From NCBI RefSeq assembly GCF_014640295.1, contig NZ_BMGR01000004.1:186001-250000 (forward strand): DNA of 64,000 nt. Direction: 5' to 3'. The notes under the pieces are model-generated. The model ran no database searches. It was not told the origin of the DNA and worked only from the letters and a program-made list of their open reading frames with translations. Each line of letters starts with the position of its first letter. The first letter of the stretch is position 1. Of this stretch, positions 45,897 to 54,773 are shown piece by piece. This stretch comes from Paenibacillus abyssi (lineage in GTDB: Bacteria; Bacillota; Bacilli; Paenibacillales; Paenibacillaceae). Made by a program: the position numbers and the translations under genes.

Positions 45897-47312
45897 TTAT
45901 GTCCTGCGCACGAGCTTGCTTCCACCGAGCAGTTGACGGCGGGTCCATTCATTGCCTGCAAGCGCATCACCGTCCTTCGTCAGCTGCTCGTATAATTTAC
46001 GCCTCAGCTCAGTCAGTATCCCGCTGCCGTCCGATTCTGTGATCCGGTTGGCCAGCTCTGCCGGATCGGCCAGCAAATCGTATAATTCATCGGTATCGGT
46101 AGGATTCCACACATATTTCCATTGCTCCGTACGTATCATGCGCTGCGTATATAATCCGAACTGCTGTCCGTTATAGGTCGAAACGATGAAATCCCGCCAT
46201 GGTATCGTGCCTTGATGCTCTGAGAGGAGCGGCACCAGCGATGTTCCCTGCAGATTTCCCGGGTCATCAGCCTCCAGTCCAAGCAGCTCTAGCAAGGTGG
46301 GCGCAAAATCAAGAAAATTATACACGAACCGGCTGCATACGATCCCTTCCTGCCGGCGGTCAGGCAGCCGAATGATCAGCGGTACGCGCACCACATCGTC
46401 GTATAGGATATAATGTTTGTCCATCATCCGATGGGAGCCGCACATGTCGCCGTGGTCGGCCGTGAAGATGACGATCGTATTTTTTGCCGCATCGAGTTTA
46501 TCAAGCGCCGTAAGAACACGGCCGATCGCCTCATCCATTTGGCTGATGATGCCGTAATATCTGGCAGCGATAGGGGCCCAATCTTCCCATGTGAATTGCT
46601 CAATCCCCCAGCTGTATAGCTGCTGCTGCTGAATGTAGGGCTTGCCCGCGAAGGTTTCGGAGAATCCGTCCCACTGTGGTATGGCGGCCGGATCGTACAT
46701 CATTGCGAATCGTCCCGATGGCCGGCAGGGCAAGTGCGGCTCCGGGAAATGAAGGGCCAAATGCCATGGGCCGCCTCCGGATTGCAGCCGCTCAAGCGTT
46801 TCAATCGCCTGCTTTGCGAACCAGTGCGTTTGCGCGTCCTCGACCGGAATCGGATTCACTTCACCGAAAAATCCGTTGGTATAGCTTACTTCTGGATAAA
46901 GATTCTTCCTATAATTCCGGTAATCTGATTCACTCACGTATGTCTGATAGCCGAATGCAGTAGGATCAAACACCGGATTTACGCCCCACTTCCCAAGGAA
47001 AGCTGACATATAACCGCTGTTTGCAAGCGTTTTGGTCCATGCATATGCATCCGGCTGGAGCGAAGCCACAGGCAGCGCGCCGTTATAATTCCACAGGGCG
47101 CCAAACATCTCCGACCTTCTCCCGTTCAAAAGGGACTGCCTGGCTGGACCGCATACCGGAATATTGGAGTAGGCATGAGAGAATGCAACGCTTTGCGACG
47201 CCAGAAGATCCAGATTCGGCGTGCGAACGGGATACTTGCCGCTGTACCCGACACAATCGTAACGAAGCTGGTCAGCCGTGATCAAAAGTACATTGGGTAA
47301 TTCTGCTTTCAT
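45897..47312 (-). CDS. Sulfatase with formylglycine (Cys) motif
   Basis: A 471-residue type-I sulfatase lacking a signal peptide, so probably cytoplasmic. The catalytic motif C54-G-P-A-R58 (C-x-P-x-R), followed by QSLLNGR, needs conversion of Cys54 to formylglycine. Metal ligands come from ITADQLRYD near the start and FTADHGDMCGSH. The tail DTDELYDLLADPAELANRITES is typical. No formylglycine-generating enzyme is encoded in this window. It overlaps the AraC gene by ATGA with AAGGAGG 10 nt before its ATG. Substrate is probably a sulfated sugar or oligosaccharide imported by the transporter. Confidence 0.92.
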   Translation of the reverse strand: MKAELPNVLLITADQLRYDCVGYSGKYPVRTPNLDLLASQSVAFSHAYSNIPVCGPARQSLLNGRRSEMFGALWNYNGALPVASLQPDAYAWTKTLANSGYMSAFLGKWGVNPVFDPTAFGYQTYVSESDYRNYRKNLYPEVSYTNGFFGEVNPIPVEDAQTHWFAKQAIETLERLQSGGGPWHLALHFPEPHLPCRPSGRFAMMYDPAAIPQWDGFSETFAGKPYIQQQQLYSWGIEQFTWEDWAPIAARYYGIISQMDEAIGRVLTALDKLDAAKNTIVIFTADHGDMCGSHRMMDKHYILYDDVVRVPLIIRLPDRRQEGIVCSRFVYNFLDFAPTLLELLGLEADDPGNLQGTSLVPLLSEHQGTIPWRDFIVSTYNGQQFGLYTQRMIRTEQWKYVWNPTDTDELYDLLADPAELANRITESDGSGILTELRRKLYEQLTKDGDALAGNEWTRRQLLGGSKLVRRT

Positions 47313-48232
47313 ACCGGGGCGTCCTCCTTAGCACTGCGCAGCACTTGAAGCTCTAATCCAGTGCGGTATTGGCTGGGTGAGCAGCCGACGTGCCGGACAA
47401 ACAGCCTGCTGAAGAACGACGGGTCATCATACCCGACCATAGTCGCAACAACGATGACCTTTTCATCCGATTCAAGCAGCAAATGTTTCGCCCTTTCGAT
47501 GCGAATCTCATGCAGCACATCGATCACGCTTCGGCTGAACTCCTCCCTTATGAGACGGTTTAAATGGCGGGTACTGACATTAAACAAGCCGGCGAGCGAT
47601 TGCAGAGTGATCTTCTTGTCATAGTTGCGTTCCAGATAACCGTAGATGCGCTTGGCGGTCATCTCACGCTCCAATTGGCGCGGGGAGAGGTAAATTCGCT
47701 GTTTTTGCATTAAGGTGTAATAACGGGAAAGCAGTACGAGTAACTCGATCATCTGCAGCCTGATCAGCGTCGTATGGCCCAGACCGCGTAAACCGATTTC
47801 CCGGATCATGCTTTCAAGCAGTGTAAGGACAGCTGCTGCATCCTGTCCATGCAGATTAAGGTGGTGGTTGAAACGAACGTCATGCTTCAGAAAAGGGTGG
47901 ACGTAAAAATAGTCCATTGAACCCGTAATCTCCAGCTCGCTCAGCAGAGCGTCGGGGATGAAAGAGGGCATAAACAAACAATTGATAATTTCCATTTGTT
48001 CGCCCGGGGTTACGGAATAAGCATGCGTTTCCCCGGGATTAATGATAAATACATCTCCGGCATCAATATCGTACTCGGTACCTTGAAAGATATGGACACC
48101 CTTGCCGCGCGCCACATACACGAGCTCGACAAACTCATGGCCATGCTCGGCAATCGAGCCCTGCTCCGTCCGTGTAATCCAGAAAGGAAATTCTTCTTTC
48201 ATGTAGCGATTGCTGCCCAAAATATCCTGCAT
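47309..48232 (-). CDS. AraC-family regulator within the long operon
   Basis: A 307-residue regulator: cupin sensor (SIAEHGHEFVELVYVARGKG, DIDAGDVFIINPGETHAYSV) and two helix-turn-helix units (ITLQSLAGLFNVSTRHLNRL; VIVVATMVGYDDPSFFSRLFVRHVGCSPSQY). The first nine residues before the cupin and the ATG choice (MQDILGSN) rest on GAGGGG 8 nt upstream. It is the only soluble sugar-responsive regulator in the operon, so it is the best candidate for the 21-bp direct repeats at the operon head. Confidence 0.9.
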   Translation of the reverse strand: MQDILGSNRYMKEEFPFWITRTEQGSIAEHGHEFVELVYVARGKGVHIFQGTEYDIDAGDVFIINPGETHAYSVTPGEQMEIINCLFMPSFIPDALLSELEITGSMDYFYVHPFLKHDVRFNHHLNLHGQDAAAVLTLLESMIREIGLRGLGHTTLIRLQMIELLVLLSRYYTLMQKQRIYLSPRQLEREMTAKRIYGYLERNYDKKITLQSLAGLFNVSTRHLNRLIREEFSRSVIDVLHEIRIERAKHLLLESDEKVIVVATMVGYDDPSFFSRLFVRHVGCSPSQYRTGLELQVLRSAKEDAPV

Positions 48233-48285
48233 GCGTCCATCCCCTCTGCAAAAGACTCTGATCGTACGATCGTAAGCTTTACCTC

Positions 48286-49704
48286 TCAATGAACGGTTTG
48301 TACGGCTCTGTCGAATCGTTCGCGGCGCGGATCCTTCTTCCAATCTTCCCAGGTCAGTCCTGCAGAAGCCAGTATTTGATTGATCCGCTTGCGGAAAGGA
48401 AGGCCCGCCTCCTCAAGCTGTATCTCCATCGGATCCTTGCGGCCGGCCAGTTTACAGGCAACCCATTGCTCCAATTGGTGTTCCAGCTGATCGGCCAGCT
48501 CATGCTGCACAACCGCCAGGTTCTTCGTTTCCTCTGGATCGGTGATGGTGTCATAAAGCTCCCTGGGCGGACGGGTGAACGGGCCTGAATCATAAGTGCG
48601 GATAAATTTGTAACGGTCCGTCCGAATCCCCCTCGCCGCCTGCCAAGCGCATTCGCTGAGATAGACGGTATCGTGAGTCCCTTCCTTTTCCCCTTTGATC
48701 GCCGGCCACAGGCTTCGCCCGTCAAGCCCGGACGGATCCTCAAGCTTGGCCAGGTCGATTCCTTGGGGCGCCTCGCTGCGGATCGCCTCCAATATCGTCG
48801 GCAGCAGATCAACCTGCTGAACAAGCCCCGATACGCGCCGTCCAGCCGGAATCCGGCCGGGCCAACGCATGATGACGGGTACATGGACGGTAGGTTCGTA
48901 CAATCCGCAATGATCCCAATAAATATCATGCTCCATTAAGCTCTCGCCATGGTCACCGAACAGAATGATTAACGTATCATCTTGGATGCCCAGTGCATTC
49001 AAATGATCGTCCAGCTCCTTCAGCCGATCATCCAGGTAACGAATCTCCGCATCATAGAGCGCATTGTAGTACGCGCCGTCTGTAACCGGGCCGACGAGGT
49101 CATAATGATGATGTTTAAAGAAGGGATATGCCATATGATTATAGGCCTTCTCCATGCTTTTGTTCGCCGGATCATACGGATCACGGCCGCTTTCATAGAA
49201 ATCGGGGATGTAGGATTCGGGCGGCAAATATGGCGTATGGGCGTCCCAATAATGAAGGAATAAAAAGAAATCTTCCTCCTTGTGCTGCTCGATCCAAGGC
49301 ATTGCGAGCCCGTTAACGGTTTTCCCGTCGATCCAGCGGTTGCCTCCGACGCTGTTCATGTAATACCGGTATCCTCTGGCAAACCACTCTTTAAGCTGAT
49401 ACAAATTATCCACAGCCGACGTCGTAAATCCTGCGGACCGCAGCATATTGGGCAGCCATGCGGTTGTTTTGGGCAGATGAGTCAGGTCCGAGCCATGCGA
49501 CACGACCCCGGTCGTCAGGCCGACCTTGCCGGTAAAAATGCCGGTGTGCGCCACTTCGGTAGGAATGTCTGCAGCATATGCGCGTTCGAACAATACACCC
49601 TGGCTGGCAATACGGTCCAGATGCGGACTTGTCGGTTTTCCGTAGCCATACCCGCTTAACCGGGAGGCGCGGAGCGTATCCAGCGAGATCAGAATGATCT
49701 TCAT
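48286..49704 (-). CDS. Sulfatase-fold hydrolase with Thr in the nucleophile position (A)
   Basis: A 472-residue alkaline-phosphatase-superfamily protein of sulfatase type: metal Asp9 in ISLDTLRASRLSGYGY, TSPHLDRIASQGVLFE, and FGDHGESLMEHDIYWDH. Nine residues before the conserved TG, where sulfatases have Cys, it has Thr49 (T-E-V-A-H), and the Arg of C-x-P-x-R is His53. It therefore cannot use formylglycine and may act on phosphoesters or by another mechanism. Its start overlaps the APS-kinase-like gene by ATGA, with GGAGG 12 nt upstream. A 53-base gap follows before the AraC gene. Confidence 0.87.
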   Translation of the reverse strand: MKIILISLDTLRASRLSGYGYGKPTSPHLDRIASQGVLFERAYAADIPTEVAHTGIFTGKVGLTTGVVSHGSDLTHLPKTTAWLPNMLRSAGFTTSAVDNLYQLKEWFARGYRYYMNSVGGNRWIDGKTVNGLAMPWIEQHKEEDFFLFLHYWDAHTPYLPPESYIPDFYESGRDPYDPANKSMEKAYNHMAYPFFKHHHYDLVGPVTDGAYYNALYDAEIRYLDDRLKELDDHLNALGIQDDTLIILFGDHGESLMEHDIYWDHCGLYEPTVHVPVIMRWPGRIPAGRRVSGLVQQVDLLPTILEAIRSEAPQGIDLAKLEDPSGLDGRSLWPAIKGEKEGTHDTVYLSECAWQAARGIRTDRYKFIRTYDSGPFTRPPRELYDTITDPEETKNLAVVQHELADQLEHQLEQWVACKLAGRKDPMEIQLEEAGLPFRKRINQILASAGLTWEDWKKDPRRERFDRAVQTVH

Positions 49705-50267
49705 ATCGTATAGTATCCTCCCTGCAGGGCGCATCGGTCAACAGTCCCGTATTTGTCCAGCCATGACAAAATGAAAGCGCAGTTATGCTCTAAAGAAAAG
49801 GCTGATGTGTCCACCGTAATTTCAGGATGCAGCGGTTCTTCATATGGGTCTGAAATACCCGTAAAATGTTTTAATTCGCCGCGCCGCGCTTTGGCATACA
49901 GACCTTTAACATCCCGGCGCTCGCATTCCTGGAGCGGACATTTCACATAGATCTCCACAAAGCCGGGAATCTCTTGACGGGCGAATGCCCTCATTTCTTG
50001 GTATGGCGTAATGGCCGATACGATAACATCCACACCGTTGCGCGAAAGCAGCTTGGAAACCCACGCGATTCTGCGAGTATTTTCAAACCTTTCCTCTCTG
50101 CTGAAGCCCAGCCCCTTACAGATCGTCTCCCGCATCACGTCGCCATCAAACAATTCCACGCGCCGGCCTTGGCTGCGGAGCTTCTCTTCCACGCATCTCG
50201 CTGTCGTGGTCTTGCCGGCGCCGGATAAGCCTGTAAACCAAAGTACCGATCCCTGCTGTCTGTCCAT
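49701..50267 (-). CDS. Adenylylsulfate-kinase (CysC) homologue
   Basis: A 188-residue P-loop kinase of the CysC family: Walker A GLSGAGKT (residues 13-20), FDGDVMRETICKGLGFSREERFENTRRI-type core (seen as FDGDVMRET and ENTRRIAW), and the lid KGLYAKARRGELKHFTGISDPYEEP. Canonical CysC makes PAPS from adenylylsulfate. The loop usually reading SPYR is TPYQ here, so the acceptor may differ; family members are known that phosphorylate other adenylyl- or cytidylyl-linked acids. No sulfate adenylyltransferase, PAPS reductase or sulfotransferase is in the window. It abuts the upstream oxidoreductase gene with no gap and overlaps the next. Confidence 0.85.
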   Translation of the reverse strand: MDRQQGSVLWFTGLSGAGKTTTARCVEEKLRSQGRRVELFDGDVMRETICKGLGFSREERFENTRRIAWVSKLLSRNGVDVIVSAITPYQEMRAFARQEIPGFVEIYVKCPLQECERRDVKGLYAKARRGELKHFTGISDPYEEPLHPEITVDTSAFSLEHNCAFILSWLDKYGTVDRCALQGGYYTI

Positions 50268-51290
50268 CTAAATCCCCTCCCGCTTTACCAAGGCTGGCGG
50301 TACATCTACAGGGGTTCCGCCAAGCTGGTGTGAACGAATTGCAGCTTCTATTACTTCCTGCGCGGCAAGCGCATCGGCGCCGGAGGCTTCAATGTCTCCT
50401 GGCGCAGCACCCGCCTTAATCTGCTCGATGAAACGGTTGATCCGCTGCCCGAACGTATCATTAAATCCTTGCATGCCGCCAAACAACGGATTTCTGATAA
50501 CTGTTAATTCATTGGCGTGGTGCGGATAGTATGTCATCTGTTCATAGACATTGTCGATCACAAGCCGCCCTTCATGACCGGCTACCTCGCAGTATTCAAT
50601 CGGGTGACGCATCGACATATCATAACTTCCTGTTAAATGCCCGACCGCTCCGGAGGTGAATTCCATATTCACGGATACGGTCGACCACGAACTTCTGCCC
50701 GGCGCCTTCGTCATAAACGACTGTACACGCTTTACATCGCCCGCAAAATAACGCATCACGTCGATGGAATGAGGATGCAGCGCCCGCATATGAAGCCATT
50801 CCGTCTCATCCTGCGGATTCTGAATCGTCAGGCGCATATTGAGGAACAACAGTGAACCGAGCTTCCCTTGTGTGACTAATTCCTTTGCCTTATAAGCCAT
50901 TGGCGTAAATCGATGATTCAAGTTGCAGGCTAACCGGATACCCTTCTCACGGGCAAAAGCAACTAATTGGCGGGCTTCTTCGATCTGATTGGAAATCGGC
51001 TTCTCCACGAGCACATCCCTGCCTGCTTCGATCGCTGTCATGGCAGGCTGGAAATGATGGCTGCCCTTCTCCACGCCTGCCGTTGCCACAACGACGACAT
51101 CAACCGTCTCTTTATCCAGAAGCTCCCGCAGATCCGTATAGAAGGGAACATCATATTCACGTCCGGCCGCGCCGGCCCGCTCCGGCATCAGATCACACAC
51201 GGCGGCAAGCGCTGTGTCCGGATGCTGCAGATAAGCGCGGCAGTGGATTTTACCGATATTGTTGACACCGACGACTGCGACTTTGATCAT
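50268..51290 (-). CDS. Gfo/Idh/MocA-family oxidoreductase (operon member 1)
   Basis: A 340-residue NAD(P)-dependent enzyme: VAVVGVNNIGKIHCRAYL, VLVEKPISNQIEEAR with catalytic Lys, and MRALHPHSIDVMRYFAGD with the active-site His/Asp. The C-terminal beta-sheet domain shows VEFTSGAVGHLTGSYDM-like strands. It probably oxidises or reduces one hydroxyl of a sugar. It overlaps the upstream sulfatase-fold gene by ATGA and abuts the CysC-like gene. About as long as its two operon relatives, from which it differs widely in sequence. Confidence 0.9.
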   Translation of the reverse strand: MIKVAVVGVNNIGKIHCRAYLQHPDTALAAVCDLMPERAGAAGREYDVPFYTDLRELLDKETVDVVVVATAGVEKGSHHFQPAMTAIEAGRDVLVEKPISNQIEEARQLVAFAREKGIRLACNLNHRFTPMAYKAKELVTQGKLGSLLFLNMRLTIQNPQDETEWLHMRALHPHSIDVMRYFAGDVKRVQSFMTKAPGRSSWSTVSVNMEFTSGAVGHLTGSYDMSMRHPIEYCEVAGHEGRLVIDNVYEQMTYYPHHANELTVIRNPLFGGMQGFNDTFGQRINRFIEQIKAGAAPGDIEASGADALAAQEVIEAAIRSHQLGGTPVDVPPALVKREGI

Positions 51291-52732
51291 TTTGAACCTT
51301 CCTTTACCTTTTCCTCAGCTTGAGCGGCTCGTTCATTGAGCAGGGCATTACCCTGATCCTTCGCCTGCAGGGAGCGGGCACCCACAACCGAACCGATATG
51401 AAGCGATTCATACGCCTCCTGCGATGAGGTAAAGGTTTTGCCTTTCCCATGCCAGTTCAAGTTCGTATAGATCGGATTGATCCGATCGACCTGCTGCTCG
51501 CGCCTTGCAATATGATCATTCATCCGTTTTTGCAGCAATGCCACGACCTCCGGCTCTTGATCGGCCAGGTTCACGTTTTCTTCCGGGTCTTGAATCAGGT
51601 TGTACAGCTCCACCTCCGGCTTGAAATGAAAGTCCGGCTCCAGCGCGCAGATCAGCTTCCATTCCGGCGTGCGCCATCCATGCTTGCGCATCCAGGTGCA
51701 TTCTGTAATGTAGAACTCGCTGATTCGTTTCGTTTCCTTACCGGCCATCTGAGGCGTAAGGCTGCGTCCGTCAAAACCGGATTCACTCTGAATATTTAAC
51801 AGCTCGAGCACCGTCGGCATAATATCCGAGATCAGCGAGACATCGGATACCCGTTTCCCTGCCGGCACACGGCCCGGAAACTTAATAACGAGCGGAACGA
51901 CCAGCGTGCAGTCGTACAGTCCATGGTGATCGAAGTAGCAATCGTGCTCATACAGCGTTTCACCGTGGTCGGAGGTGATGACAACAAGTGTTTCTTCTTC
52001 GATGCCCAGCGCTTCCAGCTTGGCGAACAGATTTTGGATGCATGCATCCATATAAGCGATTGCGCCATCGTACTGAGCTGTCACATATTCCTGATCGGTA
52101 ACGCCTTCAGGGATCCATGATTTCAGGAAGTCGGCGAATGGCTTGAAATTATATACCGGTTCCATCGATCGGTTATCCGGCGCCTTCTCATCACTGCCGT
52201 AGAACATCCGCTCATACGGCACCGGCGGCAAATATGGCGAATGCGGATCCATGTGCCTGAGAAATAAGAAGAACGGCTCCTCTGAAGCGGCAAGGCGTTC
52301 CAGCTCCGGTATCGTTACATCATTTAGATTTTGCGCCTTCGGGGTACGTCCGGTTTCATCGGGAACCCAGGATTCGTAGTCGAGATAAGTTTGAAAGCCG
52401 CGCGAGGACGGATTGCCCGTGAATCCGACACAGGTTGTGTTATATCCATTTTTGCCCAACACATCAGCCAGCGTCTGCACATGATCGCCCATCGGGCCCT
52501 CGTGCCTAAGCGCCACCACGTCTGTTCCGAACACATCCATGCCCGTCAGCATTGACGCGTAGGCCGGCGTAGTTGGAATGCTCGGGCTGAAATGCTGCTC
52601 GAACAGTACGCCCTCAGATGCAACCTTATCCAGATGAGGCGTCGTCAATCGGGAATAACCGTATGCGCTCATATGATCGCGCCGCAAGCTATCGATACCA
52701 AAAATAATGACATTCGGTTTTTTTTGTGGCAT
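51287..52732 (-). CDS. Sulfatase-fold hydrolase with Thr in the nucleophile position (B)
   Basis: A 481-residue relative of protein A: FGIDSLRRDHMSAYGYSR, TTPHLDKVASEGVLFE, MDPHSPYLPPVPYE and TSDHGETLYEHDCYFDHHGL give the metal site. The nucleophile position is Thr54 with P56 kept and Tyr58 instead of Arg (T-T-P-A-Y), aligned residue for residue with C54/P56/R58 of the true sulfatase in this operon. A Lys/Glu/Ala-rich tail of ~60 residues ends the protein. AGGAGG is 8 nt before the ATG. Likely an ester hydrolase or transferase, not a formylglycine sulfatase. Confidence 0.88.
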   Translation of the reverse strand: MPQKKPNVIIFGIDSLRRDHMSAYGYSRLTTPHLDKVASEGVLFEQHFSPSIPTTPAYASMLTGMDVFGTDVVALRHEGPMGDHVQTLADVLGKNGYNTTCVGFTGNPSSRGFQTYLDYESWVPDETGRTPKAQNLNDVTIPELERLAASEEPFFLFLRHMDPHSPYLPPVPYERMFYGSDEKAPDNRSMEPVYNFKPFADFLKSWIPEGVTDQEYVTAQYDGAIAYMDACIQNLFAKLEALGIEEETLVVITSDHGETLYEHDCYFDHHGLYDCTLVVPLVIKFPGRVPAGKRVSDVSLISDIMPTVLELLNIQSESGFDGRSLTPQMAGKETKRISEFYITECTWMRKHGWRTPEWKLICALEPDFHFKPEVELYNLIQDPEENVNLADQEPEVVALLQKRMNDHIARREQQVDRINPIYTNLNWHGKGKTFTSSQEAYESLHIGSVVGARSLQAKDQGNALLNERAAQAEEKVKEGSK

Positions 52733-52760
52733 GTTTTTGTCCTCCTAAACGTTGGTTGTG

Positions 52761-53564
52761 TTATCGGGCATTCAGCTTTTTCAGGCATGCATTCAGATAA
52801 CCGTATGACTCTGCCGCAACAATCGAAACTTGGGCAAGCGAATGCTCGGGCTTGGAGCCGATCACTTCCACCACTACCGGACCGTCATAACCGCCATCTA
52901 CCATCGCTTTGCAATAACCGAACAGATCGATTTCTCCCCGTCCGCACGCTTGCAGCTCGATCGGGCCCGGCCCCTGCTCACGGCCTTTGCAGTCACGGAT
53001 ATGAACGTGTTTCACCCGGCTAAGCACAGCCGGCAGCGCTTCTTCCGCATTTTCTCCCGCTCTGTGAATATGGCTTGGATCCATATCGATCCCGAATGCG
53101 GGGAATGGGATGGCTTCCATCGCACGTTGCGTTGTCGGCGTATTATAGATGGCATTGCCCACATGCGCCTTCACGCATAAAGTGATGCCATACGAAGCCG
53201 CTCTCTCCGTCATTTTTGCCAATGTATCAATCGATGCTTGCAAATCCTCCTCCACGCCCAGCTTTCCGCCGGGGCCTACATTGACGATCGGGATTCCGAT
53301 TTCCGCAGCCGCTTCGAATGCCGGCAGCAATCTCTCTTCCTTCAAGGACGCGACCTCTGTAGACAGAAACTCCAGTCCGTTCTCTTGAACGATCGCCTGC
53401 AGCTCGCTTTTTTGCTCCTTCCAGCGGCTCAGATCCAAATGCTCGCACATTCCTTGGATGGCGGCGATTTCGACGCCGTCATAACCGCTAAGCGCGATTT
53501 GCCTCGCGGCAGTTGCAAAGTCAAATTGACTGAATAAAACGGAATTTACACCTAATTTGATCAT
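52761..53564 (-). CDS. Xylose-isomerase-like TIM-barrel protein
   Basis: A 267-residue AP-endonuclease-2/IolE-type barrel: MIKLGVNSVLFSQFDF, LSGYDGVEIAAIQGM, VNVGPGGK, TLCVKAHVGNAIY, FGIDMDPSHIHRAG, VKHVHIRDCKGREQ and GYDGPVVVEVIG. These strands end in the His, Asp and Glu residues that bind one divalent metal. Relatives are sugar epimerases, isomerases, dehydratases (IolE) and keto-glycoside lyases. AGGAGG precedes the ATG. Its place between Gfo/Idh genes suggests that it acts on a keto-sugar they make. Confidence 0.87.
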   Translation of the reverse strand: MIKLGVNSVLFSQFDFATAARQIALSGYDGVEIAAIQGMCEHLDLSRWKEQKSELQAIVQENGLEFLSTEVASLKEERLLPAFEAAAEIGIPIVNVGPGGKLGVEEDLQASIDTLAKMTERAASYGITLCVKAHVGNAIYNTPTTQRAMEAIPFPAFGIDMDPSHIHRAGENAEEALPAVLSRVKHVHIRDCKGREQGPGPIELQACGRGEIDLFGYCKAMVDGGYDGPVVVEVIGSKPEHSLAQVSIVAAESYGYLNACLKKLNAR

Positions 53565-53584
53565 TTATAATTGCCTCCTAGAAT

Positions 53585-54694
53585 TTAATTTTTCATGAAC
53601 AACGGATTACCGTGCAGCGGCGGCAGCCGGTGCGGCCTGACAACTTCTCCTCCGCGCTCATACGACTCCTGAACGGCGTAGGTATACTCCAATACGGCTA
53701 GCGCGTCTCTTCCGTTCGCACGCAGTTGATCGAAAGGCACCTGGTTTGATATGTCCTCCAAAAAGGCGTGAAGACGGTTGTTGAAGGTTCTGCTGAAATC
53801 ATTCGTCCCGAAATCCGTAACCACCGGCTCCGGCTGGACACTGATCGGGGCGATGCCTTTCTCCGCTTTCCAGTACGATACCTTTTCCACGCAATTCTCG
53901 ATTGTGAACGTCCCTTTGGTGCCCGCCATCTCCAGGCTCCACCAGCCGCCAAGGCCGTATACCGCATCTCCCCTTTGGCTGAGCAAATAACCGACGCCGC
54001 CATTAGCGAACTTCACATGAATACTGTTGATCGAGACCATGACATCCCCTGCGCTGCGGCGGAAGCCGGGACGATCGGAAAAGGTTTGGATGTGCGTAAT
54101 GTCACCGCAGAAATGCCGCATAACGCTGAACGGATGGGTTAGAAACGCTCTCATGTGGAAGTATGGGTGGCCCTTGATTTTTGGAGAGCCCGCAGGCGCG
54201 TAATTTGCTTCCCCGCCATTGAAGCCCATCTTCGCAAGACAATAGACCAGCTCTCCGATGTCGCCGCTGTCGATATACTGCTTGGCTTTCTCAGCTGGCG
54301 GCGTGAAATAATGGTTAAGATTGCAACCAAGGTAAACCTTTTGCTTCTCAGCGAATGCAACCAGCTCTCTTCCTTCGTGAATATCGTGGGCGAGCGGCTT
54401 CTCGATCAGAACATGCTTGCCGTAGCTCATCGCCTCCATCGCGGGTTCATAATGCCAGCTGCCGTTGTCAATTCCACCTGTCGTGACGTCTACAACCTGC
54501 AGATCCGGTTCGTTCTCGATCATATCTTTGAGGCTGTAGTAAGCCTTCACTCCGAATTTTTCAGCAGCTACGTCAGCGCGCTCCTTCACCACATCGCACA
54601 CGCCAACGAGCTGTGCCAGTTCATCTTCCTTATAACAGGCCGCATGATTATTACCGATTCCATTCATTCCGACAATGCCTATTTTAACTGCCAT
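53585..54694 (-). CDS. Gfo/Idh/MocA-family oxidoreductase (operon member 2)
   Basis: A 369-residue NAD(P)-dependent enzyme: IGIVGMNGIGNNHAACYKED, VLIEKPLAHDIHEGREL with catalytic Lys, LGCNLNHYFTPPAEKAKQYI and HMRAFLTHPFSVMRHFCGD. The LNHYFTP and NHRFTP stretches shared with operon member 1 suggest they are closer to each other than to member 3. No good ribosome site touches the ATG: GGAAGGTG lies over 40 nt upstream, but a strong hairpin folds out the gap. Substrate unknown. Confidence 0.9.
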   Translation of the reverse strand: MAVKIGIVGMNGIGNNHAACYKEDELAQLVGVCDVVKERADVAAEKFGVKAYYSLKDMIENEPDLQVVDVTTGGIDNGSWHYEPAMEAMSYGKHVLIEKPLAHDIHEGRELVAFAEKQKVYLGCNLNHYFTPPAEKAKQYIDSGDIGELVYCLAKMGFNGGEANYAPAGSPKIKGHPYFHMRAFLTHPFSVMRHFCGDITHIQTFSDRPGFRRSAGDVMVSINSIHVKFANGGVGYLLSQRGDAVYGLGGWWSLEMAGTKGTFTIENCVEKVSYWKAEKGIAPISVQPEPVVTDFGTNDFSRTFNNRLHAFLEDISNQVPFDQLRANGRDALAVLEYTYAVQESYERGGEVVRPHRLPPLHGNPLFMKN

Positions 54695-54748
54695 ATGTGC
54701 GTTTCCGGTTTCCGATGGATCGGAAATCCGGAAACTTCACCTTCCTTT
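54695..54748 (-). promoter_or_regulatory. Ribosome site bridged to its start codon by a hairpin
   Basis: The minus strand reads AAGGAAGGTGAA, then a 16-pair hairpin with one bulged base (GTTTCCGG, TTTCCGAT and complements, positions 54701-54735), then six bases and the ATG. With the hairpin folded, the effective spacing is about 8 nt. Pairing is seen; the bypass role is inferred. Confidence 0.5.
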
Positions 54749-54773
54749 CGTCTCTCGTTATTTGGGATTTCGA

